In this document: positions 8,794 through 18,300 of the stretch, piece after piece
How the letters are laid out: each line of letters begins with the position of its first letter
Position numbering within the stretch: position 1 is the stretch's first letter
DNA from: Pseudomonas sp. Q1-7
GTDB lineage: Bacteria; Pseudomonadota; Gammaproteobacteria; Pseudomonadales; Pseudomonadaceae
DNA length: 64,000 nt
Assembly (NCBI RefSeq): GCF_028010285.1
Contig: NZ_CP116304.1
Coordinates: 884,501-948,500 of the forward strand
Reading direction: 5' to 3'
Made by a program: the position numbers and the translations under genes
The notes under the pieces: generated by a model
Database searches by the model: none
What the model was told of the DNA's origin: nothing
Seen by the model: only the letters and a program-made list of their open reading frames with translations

Positions 8794-9891
8794 ATGCGTG
8801 ACGAAACCCCCGAACAGCCCGCGCCCCTGCGCAGCGGCTACACCACCGGCAGCTGCGCCACGGCGACCAGCCTGGCGGCGGCGCGCCTGTTGCTGGGCGG
8901 GGAGGCGACGGATGCGGTGGAAATCGTGCTGCCCAAGGGGCAGCAGGTGCTGATGCGCCTGGAGTTCTGTCGGCTGATGGGCGGCGGCGCCGAAGCCGGC
9001 ACCCTGAAGGATGCCGGCGACGACCCGGACGTGACCCACGGTGCGCTGATCTATGCCCAGGTGCGCCTGGCCGCCGAAGCCGGCGTGCGCTTCCATGCCG
9101 GCCCCGGCGTCGGCACCGTCACCAAGCCGGGCCTGACCCTGGCCGTGGGCGAGCCGGCGATCAACCTGGTGCCCCGGCAGATGATCACCGAGCACCTCAC
9201 CCGCCTCGCTGCCGAGCGCGGCTACCGCGGCGGATTCGCGGTGACGCTCTGCGTACAGGGTGGCGAGGAGCTGGCGCTGAAGACCATGAACCCGCGTCTG
9301 GGCATCCTCGGCGGCCTGTCGATTCTCGGCACCACCGGCATCGTCAGGCCGTTCTCCTGCTCGGCCTACATCGCCTCCATCCACCAGGGGATCGATGTCG
9401 CCCGTGCCAATGGCTTCCGCCACCTGGCCGCCTGCACCGGCAACGCCAGCGAGGACGCCATGCGCCGCCGCTACCACCTGGACGACACCGCGCTGATCGA
9501 AATGGGCGACTTCGCCGGCGCGGTGCTCAAGCACCTGCGCAAGGCGCCGGTGGACAAGCTCAGCCTGTGTGGCGGCTTCGGCAAGATCAGCAAGCTCGCC
9601 GCCGGCCACCTGGACCTGCACAGCCGCAGCTCCAGCATCGACCTGCCGCTGCTGGCGCAATGGGCCGCCGAACTGGGTGCCAGCGCCGAGTTGCAGGCCG
9701 CCATGCGCGGCGCCAACACCAGCCAGCTGGCGCTGGTCATGGCCCAGGACGCCGGCATCGCGCTGGGCAACGCGGTCTGCGCCCATGCCCTGGCCTTCGC
9801 CCGCAAGACCGTGCCGGCCGGCGTGGCGCTGGAAGTCTTCGCCATCGACCGTCTGGGCAACATCGTCGGTGAGGCCGTGGAACCGCGATGA
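8794..9891 (+). CDS. cbiD: Cobalt-precorrin-5B C1-methyltransferase (CbiD)
   Basis: This 365-residue protein is CbiD, which methylates C1 of the ring-contracted intermediate. In this genome it appears to stand in for CobF, which is absent from the window. The signature [11 protein letters not shown] lies at residues 14-24, and [20 protein letters not shown] and [15 protein letters not shown] follow. I place the start at the ATG at 8794 (MRDETPEQ), though a GTG at 8776 in the same frame is possible. The 3' end overlaps cobK by 4 bp (ATGA). Confidence 0.94.
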   Translation: MRDETPEQPAPLRSGYTTGSCATATSLAAARLLLGGEATDAVEIVLPKGQQVLMRLEFCRLMGGGAEAGTLKDAGDDPDVTHGALIYAQVRLAAEAGVRFHAGPGVGTVTKPGLTLAVGEPAINLVPRQMITEHLTRLAAERGYRGGFAVTLCVQGGEELALKTMNPRLGILGGLSILGTTGIVRPFSCSAYIASIHQGIDVARANGFRHLAACTGNASEDAMRRRYHLDDTALIEMGDFAGAVLKHLRKAPVDKLSLCGGFGKISKLAAGHLDLHSRSSSIDLPLLAQWAAELGASAELQAAMRGANTSQLALVMAQDAGIALGNAVCAHALAFARKTVPAGVALEVFAIDRLGNIVGEAVEPR

Positions 9892-10619
9892 CGCGCATCC
9901 TCCTGCTGGGCGGGGTCAGCGAAGCCCTGGCCATCGCCCGCCGCCTGGGACCCGCGCACGTCTACAGCCTCGCCGGCCTCGGCAAGGTGCCGGACGACCT
10001 CGCCTGCCAGGTGCGCGTGGGCGGTTACGGCGGCGCCGAAGGCCTGGCCCGGTTCATGGCCGCCGAAGGCATCGGCCTGCTGCTGGACGCCACCCACCCC
10101 TATGCCGCGCAGATCAGCCGCAATGCCGCTGCCGCCGCCCGGCTGGCGGGCGTGCCCTGCTGGGCCCTGCGCCGTCCCGGCTGGCAGGCGGGCGAGGCCG
10201 ACGACTGGCGCGAGGTCGAAGACTGGCAGGGGCTGACGGCGGCCCTGAGGGCGTTCCGCCGCCCGTTCTTCACCCTCGGTCGCGAACCCCTGGAGCACCT
10301 CCACGAGATTCCGCCACGGCAGCACTGGACCGTGCGCTGCCTGCAAGACCAGCCGGCGGGTGAGCGCTACGAGGTGATAGGCGCCCGTGGCCCCTTCGAC
10401 CTCGACGGCGAGCGCGCGCTGTTCGCACGGCTGGGCAGCGACGTGCTGGTCAGCAAGAACAGCGGCAGTCAGTCCACCGAACCCAAGTTGCAGGTGGCCC
10501 GCGAACGCGGGCTGCCGGTGCTGATCCTCAAGCGTCCGGACCTGCCGCCGGTGACGCGCGAATTCGATTCGGTCGAGCGCCTCTGGCAGGCCCTTGCCCC
10601 CTACCTGGAAACCCCATGA
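9888..10619 (+). CDS. cobK: Precorrin-6A reductase
   Basis: This 243-residue enzyme reduces precorrin-6A to precorrin-6B with NADPH. It begins with the nucleotide-binding-like segment [20 protein letters not shown] and has [14 protein letters not shown] near residue 65 and [19 protein letters not shown] in the C-terminal half, all typical of CobK/CbiJ. It overlaps cbiD upstream and the ferredoxin-like gene downstream by 4 bp each, so the four genes from cobL form one operon. Confidence 0.94.
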   Translation: MTRILLLGGVSEALAIARRLGPAHVYSLAGLGKVPDDLACQVRVGGYGGAEGLARFMAAEGIGLLLDATHPYAAQISRNAAAAARLAGVPCWALRRPGWQAGEADDWREVEDWQGLTAALRAFRRPFFTLGREPLEHLHEIPPRQHWTVRCLQDQPAGERYEVIGARGPFDLDGERALFARLGSDVLVSKNSGSQSTEPKLQVARERGLPVLILKRPDLPPVTREFDSVERLWQALAPYLETP

Positions 10620-11323
10620 ACGCAACTTCCTACGCCCGCGTGCTGTTCGCCGGGCCGGACCTCGGCGAGGGTGCCTTCGCCGAACTCTTCCGTCGCCAAC
10701 TGGCTGCCCTGCGCGGTGGGCCGGCCCTGGCCGATGTCGTCGATACCAGCGCCGGCTACGACGCCCTCTGGCGCGAAGTGCAGGCCAGTGCGCGGCCGCT
10801 GCTGGTGATCGATCTGGAGCCGCAAGCCTCTGCCCCGCACCTGGACTGGCTGCGCAGCGAACTGGGCCGGCTGGAGGCGCCCGACGGGTTGTTCGTCGCC
10901 AGCCTGCTCGGCCAGTTCGAGGCCGACCCGGCCGGCGCCGCCTGTGCCCTGGTCGAGCGCCCGGCGTTGCACCTGGCCTGCCTGGATGTGCCCGCTCTAC
11001 CCGGCAGCCACGCCTGGTCCTGCATCCCGCCCCACGCCCGTCGCCTGCTGCTGTGCAACGGTCCGCGCTGCACCCGCCGCGGCGCCCTGCCACTGTGGAA
11101 GAAGCTGCGGGAAACGCTCAAGGCCGCCGGCAAGCTGGAGTGCGAAGGCGGTGTACACATCACCCGCACCCAGTGCCAGTTCCCCTGCGACGAGGGCCCC
11201 ACCGCCAGCCTCTACCCGGAAGGTGAGTGGTACCGCATCCGCGATGAGGAAGAGGTGCTGCGCTGGGTTCAGGCGCGGATCGTGGAAGAGCGGCAAGTGC
11301 CGGAGATGTTGATGAAGGGCTGA
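10616..11323 (+). CDS. [2Fe-2S] ferredoxin-domain protein of the cobalamin cluster
   Basis: This 235-residue protein has an N-terminal half without a recognised motif and a C-terminal thioredoxin-like [2Fe-2S] ferredoxin domain. Four Cys residues at about 147, 152, 187 and 191 (CNGPRC ... TQCQFPC) match that fold. It overlaps cobK by 4 bp, so it is the last gene of the cobL operon. A gene of this type sits at the same place in P. aeruginosa (PA2910, from memory). Its partner is unknown; electron supply to CobG, CobK or a cobalt reductase is a reasonable guess only. Confidence 0.8.
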   Translation: MNATSYARVLFAGPDLGEGAFAELFRRQLAALRGGPALADVVDTSAGYDALWREVQASARPLLVIDLEPQASAPHLDWLRSELGRLEAPDGLFVASLLGQFEADPAGAACALVERPALHLACLDVPALPGSHAWSCIPPHARRLLLCNGPRCTRRGALPLWKKLRETLKAAGKLECEGGVHITRTQCQFPCDEGPTASLYPEGEWYRIRDEEEVLRWVQARIVEERQVPEMLMKG

Positions 11324-11360
11324 ATCCATTCGGCCGGCGGCTTTGACCGGCATGCCTGAG

Positions 11361-11379
11361 TGCGCATAGTCTGTGCGCA
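11361..11379. promoter_or_regulatory. Candidate CcdA operator, TGCGCA-N7-TGCGCA
   Basis: Two TGCGCA hexamers, each its own reverse complement, are separated by 7 bp and lie 20 bp before the ccdA start. CcdA-type antitoxins normally repress their own promoter through short palindromes. The GAGGA ribosome-binding site follows. No experimental support. Confidence 0.4.
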
Positions 11380-11398
11380 TTGCTCGTGAGGATCGATC

Positions 11399-11644
11399 AT
11401 GCCCGCCATCTACGATCAGCATGCCCCCAAGAAGCCTGCGAATCTCAGCATCAACAGTGACTTGCTGAACAAGGCCCGCTCGCTGGACATCAACCTCTCC
11501 GCCACCCTCGAACAGGCCCTGGTGGAAGCGCTGAGAGCCCGTCAACGCGAGCTTTGGCTGGAAGAGAACCGTGCAGCGATGGCCGCCTACAACCAGCACA
11601 TCGAGATGGACGGTGTGTTCAGCGACGGCCTGAGACGCTTCTGA
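11399..11644 (+). CDS. ccdA: CcdA-type antitoxin
   Basis: This 81-residue protein has the CcdA layout, a short N-terminal DNA-binding segment (KPANLSINSDLLNKARSLDINLS) and a C-terminal segment rich in charged residues and Trp (RELWLEENRAAMAAYNQHIE) that would bind and neutralise CcdB. GAGGA lies just upstream. Its TGA overlaps the ATG of the toxin gene, as is usual for the pair. Such modules are often on mobile DNA, but here it lies inside the cobalamin region with no other mobility genes. Confidence 0.9.
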   Translation: MPAIYDQHAPKKPANLSINSDLLNKARSLDINLSATLEQALVEALRARQRELWLEENRAAMAAYNQHIEMDGVFSDGLRRF

Positions 11645-11961
11645 TGCCTCAGTTCGCTGTCCACCTCAATGCGAACCCCGCCACGCGTACGACCATTCCC
11701 TATCTGCTGGATATCCAGAGTGACCTGATCGCCGATCTGGGAAGCCGAGTGGTGGTGCCGCTCTACACCGTCGACGTGATGAAGGGCCGGGTGCTCAAGA
11801 CCCTGATGCCCCTGTTCGAGGTGGAGGGAAACACCGTCGTGATGGTGACGCCGGAGCTGGCCGGTGTCTCCAGGAAGGCGCTGGGCGAGCAGGTCGCCGA
11901 CCTTTCTGCATTGCGCAACGAAATCATCGCGGCACTGGATTTGCTGATTACTGGGATCTAG
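11644..11961 (+). CDS. ccdB: CcdB-type DNA gyrase toxin
   Basis: This 105-residue protein matches CcdB, which traps DNA gyrase on cleaved DNA. It begins MPQFAVHLNANPATRTTIPYL, with DIQSDLI and VVVPLYT typical of the family and a C-terminus ending LITGI. In CcdB the last three residues (WGI in the F plasmid protein) are needed for killing; here they are TGI, so the Trp is replaced. I cannot tell whether it remains toxic. The start at 11644 overlaps the ccdA stop. Its TAG overlaps the stop codon of the convergent VWA gene by 2 bp. Confidence 0.9.
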   Translation: MPQFAVHLNANPATRTTIPYLLDIQSDLIADLGSRVVVPLYTVDVMKGRVLKTLMPLFEVEGNTVVMVTPELAGVSRKALGEQVADLSALRNEIIAALDLLITGI

Positions 11962-12728
11962 CGCGCAGGATGGGTTGAGGAACGAACCCCATCGATTCCC
12001 AGTTCGGCGATGGTCCGGTACTCCGCCAGCAACGCCTCCGCCAGCCGCTTCGCCCGTCCCAACCGGATCGGCCCACTTTCGATATCCACCAGCAGCGCTG
12101 GGCACCCCAACGGCTGCAGCGCCGGCCAGTCCTTCAGGCGGCCATCGGTGAGGATCAGCATCCGCTGGGTCTCGGCGGGCTTCTGCCGTTGGCGCCGTTC
12201 CAGCCATCGGCCGGCCTGGTGCAGCGCCTCGATCAACGGCGTGCCGCCGCCAGCGCCGAGTTCGGCGAGCCAGTGATGCAGGGCGGGGGACGCCTTGCTG
12301 CCCTGCCACAGCCACTGGGGCGCGCGGCCGGTGGCGTGGAGCACGGCGAGACGGGCGCGCTGGCGGTAGGCGGACTCGAACAGCTCGGCCAGCAACCCCT
12401 TGGCCTGGCTCAGGGCGCCATGGCGACGGGTGGAGGCGGAGGCGTCCACCAGCACCAGCCAGAGTTCATCGGGGTGTTGGCTACGCGGCACGCGAACCAG
12501 ATCGGCGGCCTTGCGCGGGCGGCCGCGCAGCAGGGTGGGCAGCCATTGGATGGCGCCCTCGACGCCGGAACGGCGTGCGCCGCTGCGACCGTTGCCGAGG
12601 GGGCCGGGCCTGGGTCGGGCACCCGCCCCTGTGACCGTGTGCGGGCGGATGCTCAGGGCTTTTTTGGCCAGCGTGGCAGCTCGCGCCGTTCGCCCATGGG
12701 TACGGCCTGCGCGGGCAGTTCGCCCCAT
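11958..12728 (-). CDS. VWA-domain chelatase subunit (ChlD/BchD C-terminal-like)
   Basis: This protein of about 256 residues carries a von Willebrand factor A domain with the metal-site motif DASAS (about 95-99), [10 protein letters not shown], and ILTDGR. It is likely the partner of the AAA+ protein encoded just upstream, together driving cobalt insertion by CobN, as the ChlI/ChlD pair does for magnesium chelatase. The start is uncertain. The ATG at 12728 overlaps the ATPase gene by 76 bp, and there is no closer ATG in frame. The first 20 or so residues are Arg-rich and may not be translated. Confidence 0.82.
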   Translation of the reverse strand: MGRTARAGRTHGRTARAATLAKKALSIRPHTVTGAGARPRPGPLGNGRSGARRSGVEGAIQWLPTLLRGRPRKAADLVRVPRSQHPDELWLVLVDASASTRRHGALSQAKGLLAELFESAYRQRARLAVLHATGRAPQWLWQGSKASPALHHWLAELGAGGGTPLIEALHQAGRWLERRQRQKPAETQRMLILTDGRLKDWPALQPLGCPALLVDIESGPIRLGRAKRLAEALLAEYRTIAELGIDGVRSSTHPAR

Positions 12729-13654
12729 TGGCCTTCGCCGTCGCTGGGCTGGGATTGAGTGCCGCCGGGCGGGGATTGCGGCGCTTGTGCGGCCGGTGGC
12801 GGGGTGTGGGTACGGCGGTGGGCCAGGGCGAAGTGCTCGACGGCGTCGAGGTCTTCCGCCTCGATCCGCGCGGCGCCGCGCCAGGCGGCATGGGCGCGGG
12901 CGGCGCGCAGCCATACCAGGTCGGCGCGCAGGCCGTCGACCCCGGCGGCGAAGCAGCGGCGGGCGATCTCGTCCAGCGCGGCGTCGTCCAGGGGAATGCC
13001 GGCCAGCCGGGTGCGGGCGTTCCGGCAGCGTTCGGCCAGGGCCTGTTGCTCGGTGTGCCAGCGGGCGACGAAGGCCTGCGGGTCGGCATCGAAGGCCAGG
13101 CGGCGTCGGACGATCTCGGCGCGCTCGGCCGGTTGCGGCTGGCCGTCCTGCAACACCTTGAGGCCGAAGCGATCCAGCAGTTGCGGGCGCAGTTCGCCTT
13201 CCTCGGGGTTCATGGTGCCGATCAGCACGAAGCGCGCGGCGTGACGGTGGGAAATGCCGTCACGCTCCACCAGGTTGACGCCGCTGGCGGCCACATCCAG
13301 CAGCAGGTCCACCAGGTGGTCGGGCAACAGGTTCACCTCGTCCACGTAGAGGACGCCGCCGTGGGCCTTGGCCAGCACGCCGGGGGAGAAGCGGGCGCGG
13401 CCTTCGCCGAGGGCGGCGTCGAGGTCCAGGGTGCCGACGATGCGTTCCTCGCTGGCACCCAGTGGCAGGGTGACGAAGCTGGCGTCTTCCAGCAGGTCGG
13501 CGATGCCCCGCGCCAGGGTGGACTTGGCCATGCCGCGCGGACCTTCGATCAGCACGCCGCCGATGGCGGGGTCGATGGCGGCGAGCTGGAGCGCCAGCTT
13601 CAGCTCATCGGCGCCGACCACGGCGCTGAGGGGGAAGTGGGGGAGGTCGGACAT
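12653..13654 (-). CDS. Chelatase AAA+ ATPase subunit (ChlI/BchI-like)
   Basis: This 333-residue AAA+ protein resembles the magnesium chelatase ChlI subunit. Walker A is GPRGMAKST (38-46), Walker B is VLYVDE (101-106), and the sensor region includes [21 protein letters not shown]. CobS/CobT-type cobaltochelatase subunits are not in the window, so this pair probably powers the CobN encoded at 15353-19087, as proposed for pseudomonads. The C-terminal 60 residues are Pro- and Gln-rich and poorly conserved in form. It overlaps the downstream VWA gene. Confidence 0.88.
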   Translation of the reverse strand: MSDLPHFPLSAVVGADELKLALQLAAIDPAIGGVLIEGPRGMAKSTLARGIADLLEDASFVTLPLGASEERIVGTLDLDAALGEGRARFSPGVLAKAHGGVLYVDEVNLLPDHLVDLLLDVAASGVNLVERDGISHRHAARFVLIGTMNPEEGELRPQLLDRFGLKVLQDGQPQPAERAEIVRRRLAFDADPQAFVARWHTEQQALAERCRNARTRLAGIPLDDAALDEIARRCFAAGVDGLRADLVWLRAARAHAAWRGAARIEAEDLDAVEHFALAHRRTHTPPPAAQAPQSPPGGTQSQPSDGEGQWGELPAQAVPMGERRELPRWPKKP

Positions 13655-13722
13655 GGCAGATTCCTACGGACGCGTGCGGCGCATGGTAGCGAAACACCGG
13701 GGCGGCCGATAGAAAACAGTGA

Positions 13723-13751
13723 TTGAACGGCACGGGGCGATGCAGTAGGTT
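13723..13751 (+). promoter_or_regulatory. Putative sigma-70 promoter of the aroF leader transcript
   Basis: TTGAAC (13723-13728) and TAGGTT (13746-13751) are separated by 17 bp. A transcript would begin near 13758, about 20 nt before the first leader ORF. This spacing and position fit an attenuated biosynthetic operon. Confidence 0.5.
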
Positions 13752-13777
13752 AGCCAGCATTCGCTTTGGAGATCGTC

Positions 13778-13897
13778 ATGCCGCACACCGCTTCCACTTC
13801 GCCCATCGCTCGCCCGGCCTCGGCCCAGGCGCGTGTGCGTGTGGCCGCGGCGGCCAGCTATTTCCACGGGTATTGGTTTAGCCAGGGGCTGACCTGA
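13778..13897 (+). CDS. Leader peptide 1 of the DAHP synthase gene, aromatic-rich
   Basis: This 39-codon ORF starts at an ATG 6 bp after GGAG. Its C-terminal part reads SYFHGYWFSQGLT, so Tyr, Phe, Tyr, Trp and Phe codons are crowded into seven codons (28-34). A 6-bp hairpin overlaps the stop codon and a strong terminator follows 50 bp later. This is the layout of ribosome-mediated attenuation leaders such as those of trp and phe operons. Low charged tRNA for any aromatic amino acid should stall the ribosome and let transcription enter aroF. Inference from sequence only. Confidence 0.75.
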   Translation: MPHTASTSPIARPASAQARVRVAAAASYFHGYWFSQGLT

Positions 13898-13908
13898 TAC
13901 CCATCAGG
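13893..13908 (+). promoter_or_regulatory. Candidate pause hairpin at the leader stop codon
   Basis: CCTGAT-accc-ATCAGG forms a perfect 6-bp stem that includes the stop codon of leader 1. In attenuators a hairpin here pauses polymerase or competes with the antiterminator. Downstream GGCGGC and GCCGCC (within 13907-13936) could form a further alternative stem. Confidence 0.4.
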
Positions 13909-13945
13909 CGGCCCACTCCAGCAGGGTCGCCGCCAAAGCTCCACG

Positions 13946-13984
13946 AAACCCCCGGTCGGCAACCCGACCGGGGGTTTTTGTTTT
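13946..13984 (+). terminator. Intrinsic terminator (attenuator) before aroF
   Basis: A 14-bp perfect stem AAACCCCCGGTCGG / CCGACCGGGGGTTT with a CAAC loop spans 13946-13977 and is followed by TTGTTTT. It stands between the first aromatic leader ORF and the DAHP synthase gene, on the same strand, so it would stop transcription before aroF unless antiterminated. Confidence 0.85.
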
Positions 13985-14027
13985 CCAGGGTCCAAAAGAC
14001 CGAACCGACGTTACCGAGGATCGCACC

Positions 14028-14126
14028 ATGATCAGCTACCGCACCGACTCGACCTATTACCGCAACGACTGGCGATTTAGCCGCTCCCGTACCGCCCGCA
14101 CCCCCTTGAATCGAACACCCAGATAG
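14028..14126 (+). CDS. Leader ORF 2 between terminator and DAHP synthase gene
   Basis: This 32-codon ORF has a strong GAGGA site 7 bp before its ATG. It reads MISYRTDSTYYRNDWRFSRS at the start, with Tyr at 4, 10 and 11, Trp at 15 and Phe at 17, and an Arg-rich end. The ORF lies after the terminator and 44 bp before aroF. It could be a second aromatic sensor, a translational regulator of aroF, or an unrelated small protein. The good ribosome-binding site and aromatic content argue against chance. No homologue is known to me. Confidence 0.5.
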   Translation: MISYRTDSTYYRNDWRFSRSRTARTPLNRTPR

Positions 14127-14170
14127 CGCGCCGCGCGCGGATCGAGCCGCGCCGGCCGAGGACGCCAGTC

Positions 14171-15256
14171 ATGAATTCTTCCGTTTCCGTTCTGCCCACC
14201 GCTGTACCGCCGCTGCATGCCCTGGACGTGGTCATCCCGTCATCCCGCAGCACGCGTCCGCTGCCCACCCCTGCCGACCTGCGCCAGCGCCTGCCGCTGA
14301 CCCATGAGCTCGCCCGCCAGATCCGCGCCCAGCGCGAGGCCGTGCGCGCCGTGCTGGATGGCGAGGACTCGCGCCTGCTGGTGGTGGTCGGCCCCTGTTC
14401 CCTCCACGACCCGCAGTCCGCCCTCGACTACGCCCGGCGCCTCGCCGCCCTGGCACCCGAGGTGAGCGACCAGTTGCTGCTGGTGATGCGCGCCTACGTC
14501 GAGAAGCCCCGTACCACCGTGGGCTGGAAGGGACTGGTGTACGACCCACGGCTGGACGGCAGCGGCGACATGGCCGAAGGACTGGCGCTCAGCCGCCGGC
14601 TGATGCTGGACATCGCCGAGCTGGGCTTGCCGGTGGCCACCGAGTTGCTGCAACCCCTGGTGGCCGGTTACCTGGACGACCTGCTGAGCTGGGCCGCCAT
14701 CGGTGCGCGCACCAGCGAATCGCAGATCCACCGCGAGCTGGTCAGTGGCCTCGACCTGCCGGTGGGCTTCAAGAACGGAACCGACGGCAGCCTCGGCATC
14801 GTCACTGACGCCATGCGCTCGGCGGCCCATGCCCACCAGCATTTCGGCCTCGACGACCAGGGCCGTCCGGCGCTGGTGCAGACCGCCGGCAATGCCGATA
14901 CCCACCTGGTGCTGCGCGGCGGTCACCAGGGCCCTAACTTCGACGCCGAGAGCGTTCAGGCGGCCCGCGCCGGCCTGGAGAAGCTCGGTATCGCTCCGCG
15001 CATCATGGTCGACTGCAGCCACGCCAACAGCGGCAAAGACCCGCTGCGCCAGCCGGCGGTACTGGAGGATGTGATCGCCCAGCGCCTTGCCGGCCAGGAC
15101 GCGCTGCGCGGGGTGATGCTCGAAAGCCACCTGTTCGACGGCGCCCAGCCGCTGTCCTGCGACCTGCGCTACGGCGTGTCCATCACCGATGGCTGCCTGG
15201 GCTGGGAAGGCACTGCGCGCATCCTGCGGGAGGCGGCGGCGCGTCTGCGGGGGTGA
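14171..15256 (+). CDS. aroF: 3-deoxy-7-phosphoheptulonate (DAHP) synthase, class I alpha type
   Basis: This 361-residue enzyme condenses phosphoenolpyruvate and erythrose 4-phosphate, the first step of the shikimate pathway. Typical motifs are VVVGPCSLHDP near 75, MRAYVEKPRTTVGWKGL, ARTSESQIHRE, GFKNGTDGS, and IMVDCSHANSGK. The GPCS Cys and the late His/Glu/Asp residues form the metal site in this family. Two leader ORFs and an attenuator precede it. A DAHP synthase gene lies next to cobN in P. aeruginosa too (PA2943, from memory). Which amino acid inhibits the enzyme cannot be read reliably; the symbol is used for the family, not the inhibitor specificity. Confidence 0.92.
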   Translation: MNSSVSVLPTAVPPLHALDVVIPSSRSTRPLPTPADLRQRLPLTHELARQIRAQREAVRAVLDGEDSRLLVVVGPCSLHDPQSALDYARRLAALAPEVSDQLLLVMRAYVEKPRTTVGWKGLVYDPRLDGSGDMAEGLALSRRLMLDIAELGLPVATELLQPLVAGYLDDLLSWAAIGARTSESQIHRELVSGLDLPVGFKNGTDGSLGIVTDAMRSAAHAHQHFGLDDQGRPALVQTAGNADTHLVLRGGHQGPNFDAESVQAARAGLEKLGIAPRIMVDCSHANSGKDPLRQPAVLEDVIAQRLAGQDALRGVMLESHLFDGAQPLSCDLRYGVSITDGCLGWEGTARILREAAARLRG

Positions 15257-15273
15257 GCCGTGGGGATGCTCTC

Positions 15274-15356
15274 GTAGGTTGGGTAGAGCCTGCGAAACCC
15301 AACGTGCGGGCTCTACCTCGAAACGTTGGGCTTCGCTGCGCTCTGCACCAACCTAC
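15274..15356. repeat. Inverted dispersed repeat between aroF and cobN
   Basis: GTAGGTTGG at 15274 is matched by its inverse CCAACCTAC at 15348-15356, with internal CCCAACGT / ACGTTGGG arms, so the RNA could fold as a long hairpin on either strand. It separates two convergent genes and may act as a two-way transcript end. The cobN TAG stop codon lies inside the right arm. Confidence 0.6.
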
Positions 15357-18300
15357 TGTTCTTCGCTATCGAGCAGCAGGTTCTCGATCGCCTCGCGGTA
15401 GTCGCCCGGGTTTTCCCATAACCCGCGCTGCTGGGCTTCCACCAGGCGCTCGGCGATATCGCGCAGGGCCTCGGGGTTGTGCTGGCGAATGAACGCGCGG
15501 GTGTCCGGGTCCAGCAGGTAGGCATCGGCCAGTTGCCGGTACTGGTGGTCGTCCACCAGTTCGCTGGTGGCGTCGAAGGCGAACAGGTAGTCCACGGTCG
15601 CGGCCAGTTCGAACGCCCCCTTGTAGCCGTGGCGCTTCATGCCGGCGATCCACTTCGGATTGGCCGCGCGGGCACGAACCACGCGGGCCAGTTCTTCCTT
15701 GAGGCTGCGGATGCGTGGCAGGTCGGGCTGGCTGTGGTCGCCGTGGTAACTGGCGACCCTTTCCCCGCGCAGGGTTTCGGCGGCGGCGAGCATGCCGCCC
15801 TGGAACTGGTAGTAGTCGTTCGAATCGAGCAGGTCGTGCTCGCGGTTGTCCTGGTTCTGCAGCACCGCCTGCAAGCGTTGCAGGCGCTGGGCGAAGCGTT
15901 CCCGAGCCGGGGTGCCGGCATCCTGCGCGCCATAGGCATAGCCGCCCCAGTTGAGATAGACCTCGGCCAGCTCGGCGCGGTCCTGCCACTGGCGTGCCTC
16001 GATGGCGCCCTGCACGCCGGCGCCGTAGGCCCCGGGCTGGGCACCGAAGACCCGCCAGCCGGCCTGCAGGCGGGCATCTTCGACGGCCAGGCCTTCGGCG
16101 GCGAGGCGTGTGCTTTCCTGTTTCACCCGTGCCGCGAGGGGGTTCAGGTCCTCCGGTTCGTCCAGTTCAGCCACGGCCTGCACGGCGGCGTCGAACAGGC
16201 GGATGAGGTTGGCGAAGGCGTCGCGGAAGAAGCCCGACACCCGCAGGGTCACGTCCACCCGCGGACGATCCAGCAGGGACAACGGCAGGATTTCGAAGTC
16301 TTCCACTCGCTGGCTGCCGGCCTGCCACACCGGCCGCACGCCCATCAGCGCCAGGGCCTGGGCGATGTCGTCGCCGCCGGTGCGCATGGTGGCGGTGCCC
16401 CACACGGAAATACCGAGCTGGCGCAGGTGGTCGCCCTGGTCCTGCAGGTGGCGCTCCAGCAACAGGCTGGCGGACTGGAAGCCCAGGCGCCAGGCGGTGG
16501 GCGTGGGTAGATTGCGCACGTCCACGGTGAAGAAGTTGCGCCCTGTGGGCAGTACGTCGAGGCGGCCGCGGCTCGGCGCGCCGCTGGGGCCCGGCGGGAC
16601 GAAGCGGCCTTCCAGGGCGGCCAGCACGCCGCCGATTTCGGCGCCGCCGCAGGCATCCAGGGTGGGGGCGATCCGGGTCCGCAGGTTGTGGATAACCGCA
16701 TCGCTGGCGGCGCCGATGGAGCCGAAGTCGCGGGTCTCGATCAGGCCCAGGGCGAGCAGTTCCAGGCGTTCGCGGGTGTCTCCATTGCTGCGCCAGGGTT
16801 CCGCGCTGATGGCGTCCAGCACCGCAGGGCGCGGGCCTTGCCAGGGCTCGCCCCAGTTCAGGTCGAGCGGGTCGCTTCCCAGTTTCAGGTCACTGGCCAG
16901 GGCACGCAGCAGGCTGGCGTTGGCGCCCTTGCCATCGCTGCGCGGTATCCGCACCAGGGACAGCAGGGTGTCATCCCGCAGGCGTCCGGACGGCGACTCG
17001 CCGAACACATGGAGGCCATCGCGGATCTGCGATTCCTTGAGGTCGCAGAGGTAGGCATCCAGTTGCGGCAGCCAGCTGTCGGCGTCGTCGTTGAGGCCGA
17101 GGTTCAGCTCGCGGTCGAGTGAGGTTGCCCTCACCAGTTCGAGGATTTCTCCCCGCAGTTGCACGGCCCGGCGCGGGTCGAGCAGGGTCGCGTCGTAGTA
17201 TTCGTCGGCCAGCCGTTCCAGGTCGCGCAGGGGCCCGTAGGTCTCGGCGCGGGTCAGCGGCGGCATCAGGTGGTCGATGATCACCGCCTGGGCGCGGCGC
17301 TTGGCCTGGGCGCCTTCGCCGGGGTCGTTGACGATGAACGGGTAGATGTTCGGCAAGGGGCCCATCACCGCGTCCGGCCAGCACTCGGCGGACAGGCCGA
17401 CGCCCTTGCCCGGCAGCCATTCCAGATTGCTGTGCTTGCCGACGTGGACCAGCGCGTCGGCGGCGAAGACCTCCCGCAGCCAGAAGTAGAAGGCCAGGTA
17501 GCCGTGGGGCGGCACGAGGTCGGCATCGTGGTAGATGGCCGCCGGGTCCAACTGGTAACCGCGTGCCGGCTGGATGCCGACGAAGGCGAGGCCGCAGCGC
17601 AGGCCGGCGACCATCATCCTTCCGGCGCGGAACATCGGGTCCTGCTGCGGCTCGCCCCAGCGCGCGCGCACCGCGTGCTGGTTGGCCTCCGGCAGGCGGG
17701 CGAAACAGGCGAGGTAATCGGCCAGCGCCAGGCTTTGCGCGCAGGGACGCAGGTCGAGGTTGTCCAGGTCGTTGCTGACGCCACCCAGCAGGCTGTGGAT
17801 AAGTGCCGTGCCGCTGTCCGGCAGACCGGCCACGGGATAACCCTCGGCCTCCAGGGCGCGCAGGATGTTCAGCGCCGCTGCCGGGGTGTCCAGGCCCACG
17901 CCGTTGCCGATGCGGCCGTCGCGGGTGGGGTAGTTGGCGAGAATCAGCGCGACGCGCTTGTCGGCGTTGGCCTTGCGCGCGAGCGCGCACCAGCGCCGGC
18001 CCAATTCGGCGACGAAGTCCATGCGCTCGACCTGGGGCAGGTAGCAGACCACGTCGCTCTGGCTGCGCTCGCTGCGCCAGGCCAGGCCCTTGAAGCTGAT
18101 GGGGCGGGTGATGATGCGGCCATCCAGTTCCGGCAGGGCGATGTGCATGGCCAGGTCGCGCGGGCCCAGGCCTTGCGGGTTTTCGCGCCAGAGCGGTTCG
18201 TTGTCCAGCGAGCAGATGGCCTGCAGCACCGGAATGTCGCGGCGGAACGGGCGCGGGCCGGGAGTGTCCGGGTTGGACTGGGCGAAGCCGGTGGTGTTGA

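Noticed and set aside
7564-9786. Open frame of 740 codons on the minus strand opposite cobL and cbiD
   Set aside because: Both plus-strand genes are clear family members; the antisense translation has no domain and reflects GC-skewed codon use.
13893-13984. The idea that the aroF leader region is a riboswitch
   Set aside because: No known aptamer consensus is visible, while a short ORF with clustered aromatic codons followed by a terminator explains the region better.
14077-14268. Minus-strand 63-codon frame overlapping the aroF leader region
   Set aside because: It has no ribosome-binding site and overlaps the second leader ORF and the aroF start; treated as chance.
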